A DNA stretch of 64,000 bases from an uncultured Monoglobus sp. (GTDB lineage Bacteria > Bacillota > Clostridia > Monoglobales > Monoglobaceae), in contig CANRBF010000002.1 of assembly GCA_947628795.1 (NCBI GenBank), positions 102,777 to 166,776 of the forward strand, written 5' to 3'. Made by a program: the position numbers and the translations under genes. This document shows, piece after piece, positions 27,594-37,032 of the stretch. Under the pieces are notes generated by a model. It had not been told where the DNA came from and ran no database searches. It was given only the letters and a program-made list of their open reading frames with translations. How positions within the stretch are numbered: position 1 is the stretch's first letter; the number at the start of each line of letters is the position of its first letter.

Positions 27594-28286
27594 CTAACGT
27601 CTGTCATCGCTGGCGCGAAGCCTCTTTTCCAGTCTTGATAAAAGCATGGAAAAGATTTTGATAACCACATAGTATATTATCGCGCAGGACAGCAGCGGCC
27701 ATAAGAAGTCATATGTAAGCGTCTGGACTTTTTTAGCGGCTCCCAGAAGGTCGATGTTGTTGATCATACCTATAACGGCCGTCTCTTTGATAAGCACGAT
27801 AAACTCATTAACAAGCGCCGGAAGAATATTTTTAAGTGTCTGAGGCATGATAATGAGCCTCATAGTCTGAGCATGTGTCAAGCCGAGCGAGCGTCCCGCC
27901 TCGGTCTGTCCCTTATTGATCGAAAGAATACCTCCGCGCACAATTTCAGCTATATACGCTCCGCTGTTGATACTGAACGCTATAACACCGACAAACCACG
28001 CGGGTATGCTTCTGGCGCCCGCAAGAATAACAAAATAGAATATAAGCACCTGAACCATGGTAGGTGTGCCTCTGATAACGTCAATATAAAGTCCAGCTAT
28101 CCAGTTTAATATCTTGACTTTTGAAAGTCTGCCCAGCGCGGCCAAAATTCCGAGAATTAGGCCGAACAGCACGGCAAAAAGCGAAATCAACAGAGTGTAA
28201 CCCAAGCCGCGCACAAACAACATCCATCTGTCGTCATAAATAAAAGTGGCGTACAAGCCGTCAAGCATCGGCTGAAAGAATTGCAT
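27594..28286 (-). CDS. Polar amino acid ABC transporter permease (HisM/GlnP type)
   Basis: 230 residues with an N-terminal amphipathic stretch and about five transmembrane helices. The inner-membrane permease motif is seen in YIAEIVRGGILSINKGQTEAGRSLG, with the EAA loop that contacts the ATPase. As no second permease is present it probably acts as a homodimer. It is the first gene of the operon; the ribosome site before ATG 28286 is weak (AAGGACGG, rather distant). Confidence 0.93.
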   Translation of the reverse strand: MQFFQPMLDGLYATFIYDDRWMLFVRGLGYTLLISLFAVLFGLILGILAALGRLSKVKILNWIAGLYIDVIRGTPTMVQVLIFYFVILAGARSIPAWFVGVIAFSINSGAYIAEIVRGGILSINKGQTEAGRSLGLTHAQTMRLIIMPQTLKNILPALVNEFIVLIKETAVIGMINNIDLLGAAKKVQTLTYDFLWPLLSCAIIYYVVIKIFSMLLSRLEKRLRASDDRR

Positions 28287-28324
28287 AGATCAAATCACCG
28301 TCCTTAAAGTATATTATCAAGAAT

Positions 28325-28353
28325 ATAATAACAGATTTTCCAAAAAATTTCAA
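28325..28353 (-). promoter_or_regulatory. Putative sigma-A promoter of the amino acid ABC operon
   Basis: On the minus strand TTGAAA (28348-28353), 17-base spacer, TATTAT (28325-28330), about 39 bases before the permease start. No riboswitch-like structure was recognised in the leader. Confidence 0.6.
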
Positions 28354-28439
28354 GACTTTTGTTAACAATTTGTTAAAAATATCATTTCAATACGGTAACT
28401 GTATATAAAAGAGATTATAAAATAGCGCAAATTAAATAT

Positions 28440-28461
28440 GCCTCCCGTAAAAACGGGAGGC
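28440..28461 (-). terminator. Hairpin terminator after the small anchored protein gene
   Basis: Perfect 8-bp stem GCCTCCCG / CGGGAGGC around six bases. On the minus strand it is followed by the T-rich ATATTTAATTT. It ends the 28474-28875 transcript before the ABC promoter. Confidence 0.7.
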
Positions 28462-28473
28462 GGCAACATTTTT

Positions 28474-28875
28474 TCAGCTTCCGAAATCTTCCTCAAACGA
28501 TGCCAGCTCTTCACGTGTCCTGAATATTATTCCGCGGGTCAGATCGGATATGTCGTTTTCAGGGATCCCGTTTCTGTACACCTCGAAAGAATACAGATAT
28601 TTTTCTTTCGGCAGTTCACCCGGATTTTCATGAACCAGCGAGATCTCAATATTGCTTCCCTTGAGCCGAGCGATATAATAGTCTCTCGGCAATACGGATG
28701 AAGTTGGCGGCGCGGTTTCAGGCGCCGTGTTTGAAATAACCGCCTCGGCTGTTTCCGACACTGTGGTTTTTTGCAGTATTCTGACTGTAGCGTAGTAAGC
28801 TGTGCAGCCTACGGCGGTCAGAAACAAAATGACCGATATACACAAAATAGTGTTTTTGATTAACTTATTGTTCAT
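28474..28875 (-). CDS. Small membrane-anchored or secreted protein, BofC-C-like, function unknown
   Basis: 133 residues. An N-terminal hydrophobic segment (about 9-30) acts as signal or anchor; a cysteine at 24 is not in a convincing lipobox. A Thr/Pro-rich spacer (TAPETAPPTSS) leads to a compact C-terminal domain of about 65 residues: YYIARLKGSNIEISLV, then YLYSFEVYRNGIPENDISDL and RTREELASFEEDF. This pattern (two beta strands, a conserved Ile-Pro-x-x-D, then a Glu/Phe helix) resembles the small domain seen at the C-terminus of BofC and in many short clostridial proteins. The match is by eye and weak. It is divergent from the penicillin-binding protein gene, with about 150 bases between. Confidence 0.6.
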   Translation of the reverse strand: MNNKLIKNTILCISVILFLTAVGCTAYYATVRILQKTTVSETAEAVISNTAPETAPPTSSVLPRDYYIARLKGSNIEISLVHENPGELPKEKYLYSFEVYRNGIPENDISDLTRGIIFRTREELASFEEDFGS

Positions 28876-29029
28876 AATATACCCCCATATCTTGTATTTT
28901 TACGGTTGATGTAACACTAATTTAATAGATTATTAACAGATTTATTGTTTATTATACTTGAAGAAATGTTATAATTATGGTATATAATATGTATAAACAG
29001 AAATTTGTTGTAAAATAAGGGGACAGATT

Positions 29030-31093
29030 ATGAGAAAGTATATAGGCAAATTTATTCTGGTATTTTTGATAACTTTGATCGTGGGCGGAGCTATAGCCGG
29101 CGGCGCTGTTATCACTGCCGTTATGGGTATGTGGGGTAATACCGACGGCATGGACATAGAGACTTTGACGATGGACAAAAACTCGGATATCGTGTATCTT
29201 GACCCGAACACGGGCGAGGAAAAGACTTTGCTCACTCTGACATCGGATGAGAACAGAGTATGGGTCGATCTTGACGCAACGCCAAAGAATCTGCAAAACG
29301 CATTTATAGCGATCGAGGACGAGCGCTTTATGACGCATAAGGGTGTTGATATCATGCGTACCGTCAGAGCGACGCTCACATATTTTGTTGATAAACTGAG
29401 CGGAAAGAGCGGCCAGGCATCGCTGGGAGGAAGCACGATAACACAGCAGCTGATAAAAAACATCACGGGTGACAAGGAGCAGACCGTCGCCAGAAAGATC
29501 GGAGAAATTTCCAAGGCAATTGATCTTGAGAAAAAAATGTCAAAGGATCAGATCCTTGAGCTTTATATGAACTGTATATTTTTGTCGGAAAACTGCCACG
29601 GCGTACAGACGGCCGCGAACCTGTATTTTGACAAGGACGTGAGTCAGCTTAATCTTGCCGAATGCGCGTCTATAGCCGCGATCACGCAGAATCCGAACTA
29701 TTACGACCCGTTTGTAAATCCCGACAACAACAAGGAGCGTCAGGAGCTGGTTCTGGCAAAAATGCTTTCTCTGGGATATATAACGCAGCAGGAGTATGAC
29801 GAGGCTGTCAACTTCCCGCTTGTGTTCAGCAAAGAAACGGCGCTTGAAAAAAAGAGCGAGATCATAACCTCGTATTATGTTGACCAGGTTGTCAGAGACG
29901 CCATATCGCGTCTGCAGGATAAAGGTTATTCCGAAACTCTGGCTCAAAAAATGGTATATTCGGGCGGATTAAAGATCTATTGCGCGTACGACCCCGAGAT
30001 CCAAAAAATAGTTGAGGATTATTATTATAACGCCAACAACTTCCCCGATCCCGAGGCCCAGTCTTCGATCGTTATTATTGATCCGCAGGACGGCAGAGTT
30101 GTGGCCATGGCGGGAGGCATAGGCGAGAAGGAAAACAGCTTCACGCTTAACCGCGCGGCACAAAGTCCCAGACAGCCCGGATCCTCGATCAAACCGCTTT
30201 CCGTATACGCGCCTGCTCTCGACTACGGAACCATAAACACCGGCTCCACGATAATGGACAGGAGAAAGTCATACGACGGATGGATACCGAGAAACTCAAG
30301 CTATACTTATACAAACTCTGCGGTTGGTCTTGATTACGCTATTCAGCAGTCGCTCAATACTGTTCCGGTCGAGATCATGTCCGAGATGGGCATACAGACC
30401 TCATATGATTTCATGACGCAGCAGCTCGGCGTCACAACGCTGGTTGAGGCTGAGGATATAAACGGCGAAATATACACCGATTTAGGTTACGCGCAGCTGG
30501 CGCTCGGCGGTCTGACGCATGGAATGACAAATGTAGAATTGACGGCGGCTTACTGCATATTCCCGAATCACGGCATATATAATAAGCCTTACACGTTTAC
30601 CGAAATCAAAAACAGCGACGGCGAGACCATTTTAACCGGCAGAGACGCCGACACATCCTGGCAGGCGATAAAGCCCGAGACCGCCGCTATTATGAACAGA
30701 TACTTAAGCAGCGTTGTAACCAGCGGCACGGGCCGCGGCGCGTCTCTTGCGGACGGAACATTCACGGCCGGAAAGACCGGTACCACATCCGAGAACTTTG
30801 ACAGATGGTTTGTCGGATATTCGCAATATTATGTTGCTGCGGTATGGTACGGTTATGACACACCTCAGTCCATATCAATGTCCTCGAATCCATGCATACC
30901 CGTTTGGAGAAATGTGATGAGCGCCGTCCATTCCACGATCAAGAACAAGGACAGAAGCATTGACGTGAATTACGGCGTAAGCGTCTCATCAAGAGCAAGC
31001 TCATCAAACTCAAACAACAGGAGAAACAGCAACAGCGGCTCAAGCAATAGCTCGTCCGGCTCGCGCTCATCGGACGATGAGGACGACGAGTAA
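29030..31093 (+). CDS. Class A penicillin-binding protein (PBP1a-type transglycosylase/transpeptidase)
   Basis: Bifunctional peptidoglycan synthase of 687 residues. It has an N-terminal membrane anchor (about 8-35). The GT51 glycosyltransferase domain has IEDERFMTHKGVD with the catalytic Glu near 95 and GGSTITQQLIKN. The transpeptidase domain has SSIK (active serine near 385), the SYTYTNSAVG region and KTGTT near 581. The last 45 residues are Ser/Asn-rich and end in DDEDDE, a low-complexity tail probably outside the membrane. ATG 29030 follows GGGGAC. It has no operon partners, and a terminator shared with mrp follows. Confidence 0.97.
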   Translation: MRKYIGKFILVFLITLIVGGAIAGGAVITAVMGMWGNTDGMDIETLTMDKNSDIVYLDPNTGEEKTLLTLTSDENRVWVDLDATPKNLQNAFIAIEDERFMTHKGVDIMRTVRATLTYFVDKLSGKSGQASLGGSTITQQLIKNITGDKEQTVARKIGEISKAIDLEKKMSKDQILELYMNCIFLSENCHGVQTAANLYFDKDVSQLNLAECASIAAITQNPNYYDPFVNPDNNKERQELVLAKMLSLGYITQQEYDEAVNFPLVFSKETALEKKSEIITSYYVDQVVRDAISRLQDKGYSETLAQKMVYSGGLKIYCAYDPEIQKIVEDYYYNANNFPDPEAQSSIVIIDPQDGRVVAMAGGIGEKENSFTLNRAAQSPRQPGSSIKPLSVYAPALDYGTINTGSTIMDRRKSYDGWIPRNSSYTYTNSAVGLDYAIQQSLNTVPVEIMSEMGIQTSYDFMTQQLGVTTLVEAEDINGEIYTDLGYAQLALGGLTHGMTNVELTAAYCIFPNHGIYNKPYTFTEIKNSDGETILTGRDADTSWQAIKPETAAIMNRYLSSVVTSGTGRGASLADGTFTAGKTGTTSENFDRWFVGYSQYYVAAVWYGYDTPQSISMSSNPCIPVWRNVMSAVHSTIKNKDRSIDVNYGVSVSSRASSSNSNNRRNSNSGSSNSSSGSRSSDDEDDE

Positions 31094-31115
31094 GCTTTAA
31101 ACAGATTATTAATAT

Positions 31116-31149
31116 AAAGCGGCAGGTTTTGGATCCCTGCCGCTTTTGT
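31116..31149. terminator. Bidirectional terminator between the PBP gene and mrp
   Basis: Perfect 11-bp stem AAAGCGGCAGG (31116-31126) / CCTGCCGCTTT (31136-31146) with a 9-base loop. T residues follow on the plus strand, and the minus-strand side also continues into an A/T-rich run. Confidence 0.85.
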
Positions 31150-31154
31150 GTGTA

Positions 31155-31991
31155 TTATATTTTTTTAATTTCCTCGACCGTGTTTTTGACGGGGTTAATA
31201 TCAAGATTCTCGATCGTTCCGTCGTCGCAGGCTTTCGCGATCTTGGGAGCAATGGGTATCTTGTCAAGCACTTTAAGGTTGTGGGCGCTTGCGATCTCGT
31301 CAATATGGCTCTCGCCGAATATATTGATTTTTTTGCCGCAGTCGGGACATTCGGCATAGCTCATGTTTTCGATCAGTCCGATGATCGGTATGTTCATAAG
31401 CTCCGCCATTTTGACCGCCTTTGAGACTATCATCGAAACCAGCTCCTGCGGCGAGGTCACAATGATTATTCCGTCAACTGGCAGCGACTGAAACACCGTG
31501 AGCGGAACGTCGCCGGTGCCGGGAGGCATATCAACGAACATTATATCCTCGTTTTCCCAAAAGACCTCGGTCCAGAACTGTTTAACTGTTCCGGCTATGA
31601 CCGGGCCGCGCCAGACCACGGGCTCGCGGTCATCTTCAAGCAGCAGATTTATAGACATAATATCAATTCCGCTTTCCGATTGCTCGGGCAGTATTCCGAA
31701 ATCGCTGCCCGCCGCCTTTTGTGTGATACCGAACGCCTTGGGTATTGACGGTCCCGTGATATCGGCGTCGAGTATTGCGGTTTTAAGGCCTTGTTTTTGC
31801 GTATTTGCGGCCAGCATCGCGGTCACCGATGATTTTCCGACGCCGCCCTTGCCGCTCATAATGCCAATGACTTTTTTTACCGAGCTGTACGGATTAAGAA
31901 ATGCCTCGAATGAATTTTGCTCCTCTCTGCGCGATGAGCAGTTCTCGCCGCAGTTCGAGCAGTCGTTTGTGCAGTTTGTGTTATCACTCAT
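31155..31991 (-). CDS. mrp: Mrp/NBP35-family Fe-S cluster carrier ATPase
   Basis: 278 residues. Deviant Walker A KGGVGKSS near 45-52 belongs to the ParA/MinD superfamily, followed by DADITGPSIPKAFG and the switch sequence DMPPGTGDVPLTV. The N-terminus has four cysteines (C-x5-C-x2-C-x3-C type, residues about 7-19) and a C-terminal CPDC pair in SYAECPDCGKK. Both are cluster ligands in NBP35-like proteins. It assembles and passes on Fe-S clusters. Two in-frame ATGs lie 6 bases apart; AGGAG is 8 bases from 31991 and only 2 from 31997, so 31991 is chosen. Confidence 0.94.
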   Translation of the reverse strand: MSDNTNCTNDCSNCGENCSSRREEQNSFEAFLNPYSSVKKVIGIMSGKGGVGKSSVTAMLAANTQKQGLKTAILDADITGPSIPKAFGITQKAAGSDFGILPEQSESGIDIMSINLLLEDDREPVVWRGPVIAGTVKQFWTEVFWENEDIMFVDMPPGTGDVPLTVFQSLPVDGIIIVTSPQELVSMIVSKAVKMAELMNIPIIGLIENMSYAECPDCGKKINIFGESHIDEIASAHNLKVLDKIPIAPKIAKACDDGTIENLDINPVKNTVEEIKKI

Positions 31992-32083
31992 GATCATATC
32001 TCCTTATACATTAATTTCTTTGATTTAATATATATCTAAATCCGCCGGTTGTCAAGCAAAATAATTTATTTGCACAAATTTGG

Positions 32084-32112
32084 TTGCATTGACTGATAAA
32101 TTATGTTATAAT
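32084..32112 (+). promoter_or_regulatory. Putative sigma-A promoter of the metF operon
   Basis: TTGCAT (32084-32089), 17-base spacer, TATAAT (32107-32112). The leader to the start codon is under 40 bases, so there is no room for a SAM or cobalamin riboswitch or T-box after this promoter. Confidence 0.65.
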
Positions 32113-32150
32113 ATAAAACTGATTTGTAAACTGATTTGGAGGTAGTTTTT

Positions 32151-33014
32151 TTGAAAATTTCGGATATATTTAAAAACAGAGGCTCAAAACCCGTTGTTTC
32201 TCTTGAGATATTTCCTCCGAAAAAGGAGGAAGCCTTCAGAAATGTGGGAGAGATGCTAAAAAAATTGAGCGAGATCAGTCCCGCGTACATCAGCGTGACC
32301 TGCGGAGCGGGCGGCAGCGGCGGACACCGAAACAAAACCATCGAGCTTGCCTCAAGAATTAAAAATGAGTTCGGTATAGAGTCGATGGCGCATTTGACTT
32401 GTATCGCTTCAACCGAAGAATCTATAGATGCTGAGCTTGATGAGATCGAAAACGCGGGTATTGAAAACGTGCTTGCGCTGCGCGGCGATATTCCGAAAGA
32501 AGGTTTCGACGAGTCGAAAATAGAATATCACTACGCGTATCGGTTGATCGAGAAAATAAAGTCGCGCAGCGGGCTCTGCGTTGCGGCGGCGGCGTATCCC
32601 GAGGGGCACATAGAGTGCGAAAATCTCAGTGACAGCGTGGAATATGTTAAAATCAAGCAGGACGCGGGAGCCGAGTTCTTTGTGAGTCAGCTGTTTTTCA
32701 GCAACGAGTATTTCTATAAATTTATGGAGGAAGCCGCGAAGCATAATATTACTGTTCCGATAACTCCGGGTATAATGCCGATGATGTCAAAAAGTCAGAT
32801 CTCGAATATGATATTCACCTGCGGAGCGTCTCTGCCCTCGGCGATGATCAAGCTTCTCAATAAGTACGAGTCAAATCCCGAAGATCTGCTCAAAGCGGGC
32901 ATCGAATACGCGGGCGCTCAGATCAGCGATCTGGCCAAAAACGGTGCGCCCGGCATACATATATATTCGATGAACAAGCCCGAGATCGCCGCTCGGCTGA
33001 TCGAGTACGTTTAA
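32151..33014 (+). CDS. metF: Methylenetetrahydrofolate reductase
   Basis: Flavoenzyme reducing 5,10-methylene- to 5-methyl-tetrahydrofolate, the methyl donor for MetH. 287 residues, a TIM barrel with VVSLEIFPPKKEEA, SPAYISVTCGAGGS, ENVLALRGDIP, AGAEFFVSQLFFSNEYF and ITPGIMPM. The frame extends to TTG 32136, but the GGAGG itself starts two bases inside that codon. TTG 32151, 8 bases after it, is the fitting start. It is the first gene of a four-gene methionine group, 14 bases before the MetH activation gene. Confidence 0.95.
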   Translation: MKISDIFKNRGSKPVVSLEIFPPKKEEAFRNVGEMLKKLSEISPAYISVTCGAGGSGGHRNKTIELASRIKNEFGIESMAHLTCIASTEESIDAELDEIENAGIENVLALRGDIPKEGFDESKIEYHYAYRLIEKIKSRSGLCVAAAAYPEGHIECENLSDSVEYVKIKQDAGAEFFVSQLFFSNEYFYKFMEEAAKHNITVPITPGIMPMMSKSQISNMIFTCGASLPSAMIKLLNKYESNPEDLLKAGIEYAGAQISDLAKNGAPGIHIYSMNKPEIAARLIEYV

Positions 33015-33028
33015 GGCGGTTTGATAAA

Positions 33029-33724
33029 ATGAACGGTATTGATCTTGACAAGAGCGAGATCCTGCGCTATCTGGGACACAAAAATCAGGCGGTAAACGGT
33101 GATATAATGAAAACGATCGATGTCTGCGCTGATGACATTCTCAAAACCGCGCGCTATCGCTATATTTATAAAATATTCGATATAAAGATGGGCTTTCGAA
33201 AAGGTGAATCCTGCATTGAGCTTTCGGGCACTAATATCAGTTTGCTTGGCAACGATATATATGAGCATTTAAGAGACTGCAAAAAATGCGCTCTTATGGC
33301 TGCGACCTTAGGTATAGAGGCCGATAACATGATAAGGGTCGCGCAGAATACCGATATGCTTAGGGCGGTCGTGCTTGACGCGTGCGCGGCGGATTTTATC
33401 GAGAAAGTTTGTGACCTCGCGGAAAGAGAAATTAAGCAAAAAGCGGAGGAGGAAGGTTACGAGACGAGCTTTAGATTTTCACCCGGTTATGGAGACCTGC
33501 CGCTTGAAACCCAAAGAGACTTGCTGAACCTCCTCGACGCGGGAAGAAAAATCGGGCTTACCCTGACCGACAGTTCTCTGATGATTCCCGGAAAGTCGGT
33601 TACAGCAATAATAGGGTTCACCAAAAATTATTCCGCGCCCGTGAAAAAGTCGGGCTGCGACATATGTTCTTTGAGAGATACTTGCAAATTCAGAAAGGCG
33701 GGCAGCACCTGTGGACGTAATTGA
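33029..33724 (+). CDS. Free-standing methionine synthase reactivation (AdoMet-binding) protein
   Basis: 231 residues homologous to the C-terminal activation domain of MetH, which binds S-adenosylmethionine to re-methylate inactive cob(II)alamin. Typical features are LGIEADNMIRVAQNTDMLRAVVLD and the RFSPGYGDLPLETQ motif, whose Arg and Tyr contact AdoMet. A C-terminal cysteine group (CDICSLRDTCKF then STC) is usual in the separate clostridial version and may bind metal or a cluster, perhaps to supply electrons. The gene overlaps the start of metH by 14 bases, so the pair is translationally coupled, matching the absence of this domain from MetH. Confidence 0.9.
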   Translation: MNGIDLDKSEILRYLGHKNQAVNGDIMKTIDVCADDILKTARYRYIYKIFDIKMGFRKGESCIELSGTNISLLGNDIYEHLRDCKKCALMAATLGIEADNMIRVAQNTDMLRAVVLDACAADFIEKVCDLAEREIKQKAEEEGYETSFRFSPGYGDLPLETQRDLLNLLDAGRKIGLTLTDSSLMIPGKSVTAIIGFTKNYSAPVKKSGCDICSLRDTCKFRKAGSTCGRN

Positions 33725-36095
33725 GTATATTAAAAACAAAAGATTGATTTTTGACGGCGCGATGGGCACCATGCTTCAGCGCGCGGGTCTTGAGACCGGC
33801 GGTCTTCCCGAGGTCTATAATATTGAACATCCCGAAACGGTGCTTTCGATACATAAGCAATATGTCGACGCGGGCGCCGACGTGATAACATCGAATACCT
33901 TTCAGGCCAACGCGTTTAAGCTTAAGGGTTCGGGTTACTCTGTTCAGGAAATAATTACTTCGGGCGTGACGCTTGCAAAAAAAAGCGGCGCCGAATACAC
34001 CGCTTTGGATATAGGGCCTCTGGGTCAGCTGATGGAGCCGATGGGAACGCTGAGATTCGACAAGGCGTACGAACTGTTTAAGGAGCAGCTTGTAGCCGGA
34101 GAAAAAGCGGGCGCCGATCTTGTGCTTTTTGAGACCATGTCGGACCTGCTTGAGGTAAAAGCCGCGGTGCTTGCGGCGAGAGAAAACACAAGCCTACCGG
34201 TTTTTGCGACCATGACGTTTCAGGAGGACGGACGCACTTTTGTCGGCTGTGACCCCGTTTCGGCGGCTGTCACTTTGTCCGGGCTGCGCGTTGACGCGTT
34301 GGGCGTTAACTGCTCATTGGGCCCTAGTCAGCTTATGCCTGTTATTGATGAGCTTATATCCCATTCGCGCGTTCCGGTTATGGTTCAGCCCAACGCGGGG
34401 CTTCCGTCGATTAGAAACGGCGAGACCGCGTATGATATAACAGCGAATGAGTTTTCGGAATATATGAAAACAATCGCGGAAAAGGGCGCCGCTATCTTAG
34501 GCGGATGCTGCGGAACAACGCCCGAATATATAAGCAAGACAAAGACCGCTATTTCCGATGTGCCTTATGTTAAGCCCGAATTGCCGCGTGAGACTGCGGT
34601 CTGCTCGGGCACAGAGACCGTAATATTTGACGGCGGCGTCACTTTGATCGGAGAGAGGATAAATCCCACCGGAAAGAAAAAACTGAAGGAAAAACTCAGA
34701 GCGCAGGATTTCGGTTATTTGGTCGGCGAGGCGATAAGCCAGAAAGACGCCGGAGCCGATGTTCTGGATGTAAACTGCGGCCTGCCCGAGATCGACGAGG
34801 CGGCGACTTTAACGCGCGCTGTGCGCGAGATCCAAGCTGCTGTAAATCTGCCGCTCCAGCTTGACAGCAGCGACGCTGACGCCATAGAGAAAGCAATAAG
34901 AGCATACAACGGCAAGCCCATAATCAATTCGGTAAACGGCAAGGCCGAGAGTATGGACGCGATACTTCCGATCGCCGCCAAATACGGCGCGGTCGTTGTG
35001 GGATTGTGCCTTGATGAGAACGGTATTCCTGAGACTGCCGAGGGCAGACTGCGCATTGCCGAGAAAATAATAGCCGCGGCCGCAGCCTTCGGGATACCGA
35101 AAGAAGATATAATAATAGACTGTCTGGTTCTGACCGCATCGGCTCAGCAGAGCCTTGTTATCGAGACGATCAAAGCTATACGTTTGGTTAAACAGCTTGG
35201 CGTCAAGACTGTTCTGGGCGTCAGCAATGTGTCGTTCGGACTTCCGGCCAGACCTATATTAAACAGCGTTTTTCTCGCCGCAGGATTCGGAGCGGGGCTC
35301 GACTCCGCCATAGTTAACCCCATGAGCGCCGAGATCATGAAAGCCTTCCGCGCCTATAAAGTGCTTAATGATCAGGACAAAGACGCAGTCGATTATATCA
35401 ATAACTATGCGGATTATAAAGCAGAGGGTTCACTCTCCGCCGTCTCAGCGGCAAAGTCGGATATAAGCGTTTCGGACGGTGACCTTAAATCGGCGATAAT
35501 TGACGGCAGACGCGAGCTTGCTCACGATTTGACCGCAGAGCTGCTTAAAACTCATGATTCCATAAGTATTATCAATGAATACTTTATACCCGCCCTTGAC
35601 GTGGTGGGCGACAGATACGAAAAAGGGACGGTTTTCCTGCCGCAGCTTATTCAGTCCGCCGAGGCGGTAAAGAGCGGTTTTGGCGTTTTGAAAGAAAATT
35701 CTGCATCCGATGGCGGAGGCAGAGGAAAAATAATTCTTGCCACGGTTCGCGGCGATATACACGATATCGGAAAGAATATCGTAAAAATGCTGCTTGAAAA
35801 TTACGGCTATGATGTAATAGATCTGGGAAAAGACGTTCCGGAAGAGGAGGTCGTTAAAGCGGCGCTTGATAATGACATAAAACTCGTGGGTCTCAGCGCG
35901 CTTATGACGACCACCGTCAAGAGCATGAAAGACACTGTCGCCGCGCTCAAAAAAGCCGGAAGCAAGGCGAAGATCGTTGTAGGCGGCGCGGTTCTGAACG
36001 AGGAATATGTCGAGTTTGTAGGCGCCGATTACTACGGTAAAGACGCGGGCATGACCGTTAAGATCGCAAACGAGGTTTTCGGTCACAACAATTAA
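33711..36095 (+). CDS. metH: Cobalamin-dependent methionine synthase lacking the activation domain
   Basis: Transfers a methyl group from methyltetrahydrofolate through cobalamin to homocysteine. 794 residues. The homocysteine-binding barrel (1 to about 290) has zinc cysteines in GVNCSLGP near 200 and GGCCGTTPE near 265. The pterin-binding barrel (about 305-565) begins TLIGERINPTGKKKLKE. The cobalamin cap and Rossmann domain (about 590-794) has DIHDIGKN, with the cobalt-ligating His near 683. It ends where full-length MetH would continue into the activation domain, which the gene upstream supplies. The start GTG 33711 lies inside that gene and AAAGG is somewhat distant; no better start fits the barrel. 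Confidence 0.96.
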   Translation: MDVIEYIKNKRLIFDGAMGTMLQRAGLETGGLPEVYNIEHPETVLSIHKQYVDAGADVITSNTFQANAFKLKGSGYSVQEIITSGVTLAKKSGAEYTALDIGPLGQLMEPMGTLRFDKAYELFKEQLVAGEKAGADLVLFETMSDLLEVKAAVLAARENTSLPVFATMTFQEDGRTFVGCDPVSAAVTLSGLRVDALGVNCSLGPSQLMPVIDELISHSRVPVMVQPNAGLPSIRNGETAYDITANEFSEYMKTIAEKGAAILGGCCGTTPEYISKTKTAISDVPYVKPELPRETAVCSGTETVIFDGGVTLIGERINPTGKKKLKEKLRAQDFGYLVGEAISQKDAGADVLDVNCGLPEIDEAATLTRAVREIQAAVNLPLQLDSSDADAIEKAIRAYNGKPIINSVNGKAESMDAILPIAAKYGAVVVGLCLDENGIPETAEGRLRIAEKIIAAAAAFGIPKEDIIIDCLVLTASAQQSLVIETIKAIRLVKQLGVKTVLGVSNVSFGLPARPILNSVFLAAGFGAGLDSAIVNPMSAEIMKAFRAYKVLNDQDKDAVDYINNYADYKAEGSLSAVSAAKSDISVSDGDLKSAIIDGRRELAHDLTAELLKTHDSISIINEYFIPALDVVGDRYEKGTVFLPQLIQSAEAVKSGFGVLKENSASDGGGRGKIILATVRGDIHDIGKNIVKMLLENYGYDVIDLGKDVPEEEVVKAALDNDIKLVGLSALMTTTVKSMKDTVAALKKAGSKAKIVVGGAVLNEEYVEFVGADYYGKDAGMTVKIANEVFGHNN

Positions 36096-36119
36096 AATTA
36101 ATAAATTGGAGGAATTAAA

Positions 36120-36929
36120 ATGATCATAGATTTTCACACGCATGTTTTTCCGGATAAAATATCGGAAAAAGCAATGGCTAATCTTGAACAAAATATTATT
36201 GATATTCAGGGCAGAAGCTATCCGCCGGACGGAGACGGCACTCTGCGAAGCCTAAAAGAACATATGAAGCGCGACGGTGTGGATATTTCGGTTGTTATGC
36301 CTATCGCGACCACGGTTACCCAATCGACGTCGATAAACAGGTTTGCCCGGGAAATAAACGGCAAAGACGGCATTTTTTCTTTCGGCAGTCTACATCCGCT
36401 CCAGGACGACTGGGAGAGGGTGCTGGAGGAAATAAAAGAGTCGGGTCTAAAAGGAATAAAGCTTCACCCCGAGTATCAAAGGGTTTACGTTTCGGCGCCC
36501 GAAACGATAAGAATACTCAAAAAGGCTGAGGAACTTGAGCTTTACACTCTTTTTCACGCGGGACGTGACATTGGTATGCCCGAGCCGGTCCACTGTCTGC
36601 CGGAATGTTTAAGAGGCGTTCTTGACCATGTCAGCGGCGAGTACATAATAGCGGCGCATATGGGCGGCTGGAGGCTTTGGGACGATGTTGAAAAATATCT
36701 TGTCGGCACGCCGATCAAGTTTGACGTTTCATATGTCAAAGGTTTTATTGATCCCGAGCAGTTTAAAAGAATAATAAAAAATCACGGAAGCAAAAAAATA
36801 CTTTTCGGTACCGATATGCCGTGGCAGTCGGCGAGCGTGTCGATGGGATTTCTTGAAAGCGCTGATCTGTCAGAGGATGAGCTTCAAGATATATATTATA
36901 AAAACGCTGCGAAAATTTTAGGTTTATAA
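36120..36929 (+). CDS. Amidohydrolase-family metal-dependent hydrolase (PF04909 type)
   Basis: 269-residue TIM-barrel hydrolase of the amidohydrolase-2 group. It has an N-terminal metal site DFHTHVFP (His6, His8), GIKLHPEYQ, TLFHAGRD, AAHMGGWRLWDD and a C-terminal FGTDMPW aspartate. Members hydrolyse or decarboxylate aromatic and lactone compounds, and the substrate here is not deducible. GGAGG lies seven bases before ATG 36120, 24 bases after metH, so it is transcribed with the methionine genes. A metabolic link to them is not evident. Confidence 0.88.
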   Translation: MIIDFHTHVFPDKISEKAMANLEQNIIDIQGRSYPPDGDGTLRSLKEHMKRDGVDISVVMPIATTVTQSTSINRFAREINGKDGIFSFGSLHPLQDDWERVLEEIKESGLKGIKLHPEYQRVYVSAPETIRILKKAEELELYTLFHAGRDIGMPEPVHCLPECLRGVLDHVSGEYIIAAHMGGWRLWDDVEKYLVGTPIKFDVSYVKGFIDPEQFKRIIKNHGSKKILFGTDMPWQSASVSMGFLESADLSEDELQDIYYKNAAKILGL

Positions 36930-36966
36930 TAAGATGTTGCAGCAAGATTAAAATATTGTTACAAAC

Positions 36967-36995
36967 TTGAAGTTAGTCGAATTATTTGTTATAAT
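36967..36995 (+). promoter_or_regulatory. Putative sigma-A promoter of the SGNH esterase gene
   Basis: TTGAAG (36967-36972), 17-base spacer, TATAAT (36990-36995), with an extended -10 TG at 36987-36988. It lies 38 bases before the start codon. Confidence 0.65.
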
Positions 36996-37032
36996 TAATT
37001 TGGATTATTTATGAAAGATTCGGAGATTAGGC

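Noticed and set aside
32113..32150. SAM or cobalamin riboswitch before metF-metH
   Set aside because: The leader is under 40 bases and no conserved core was found.
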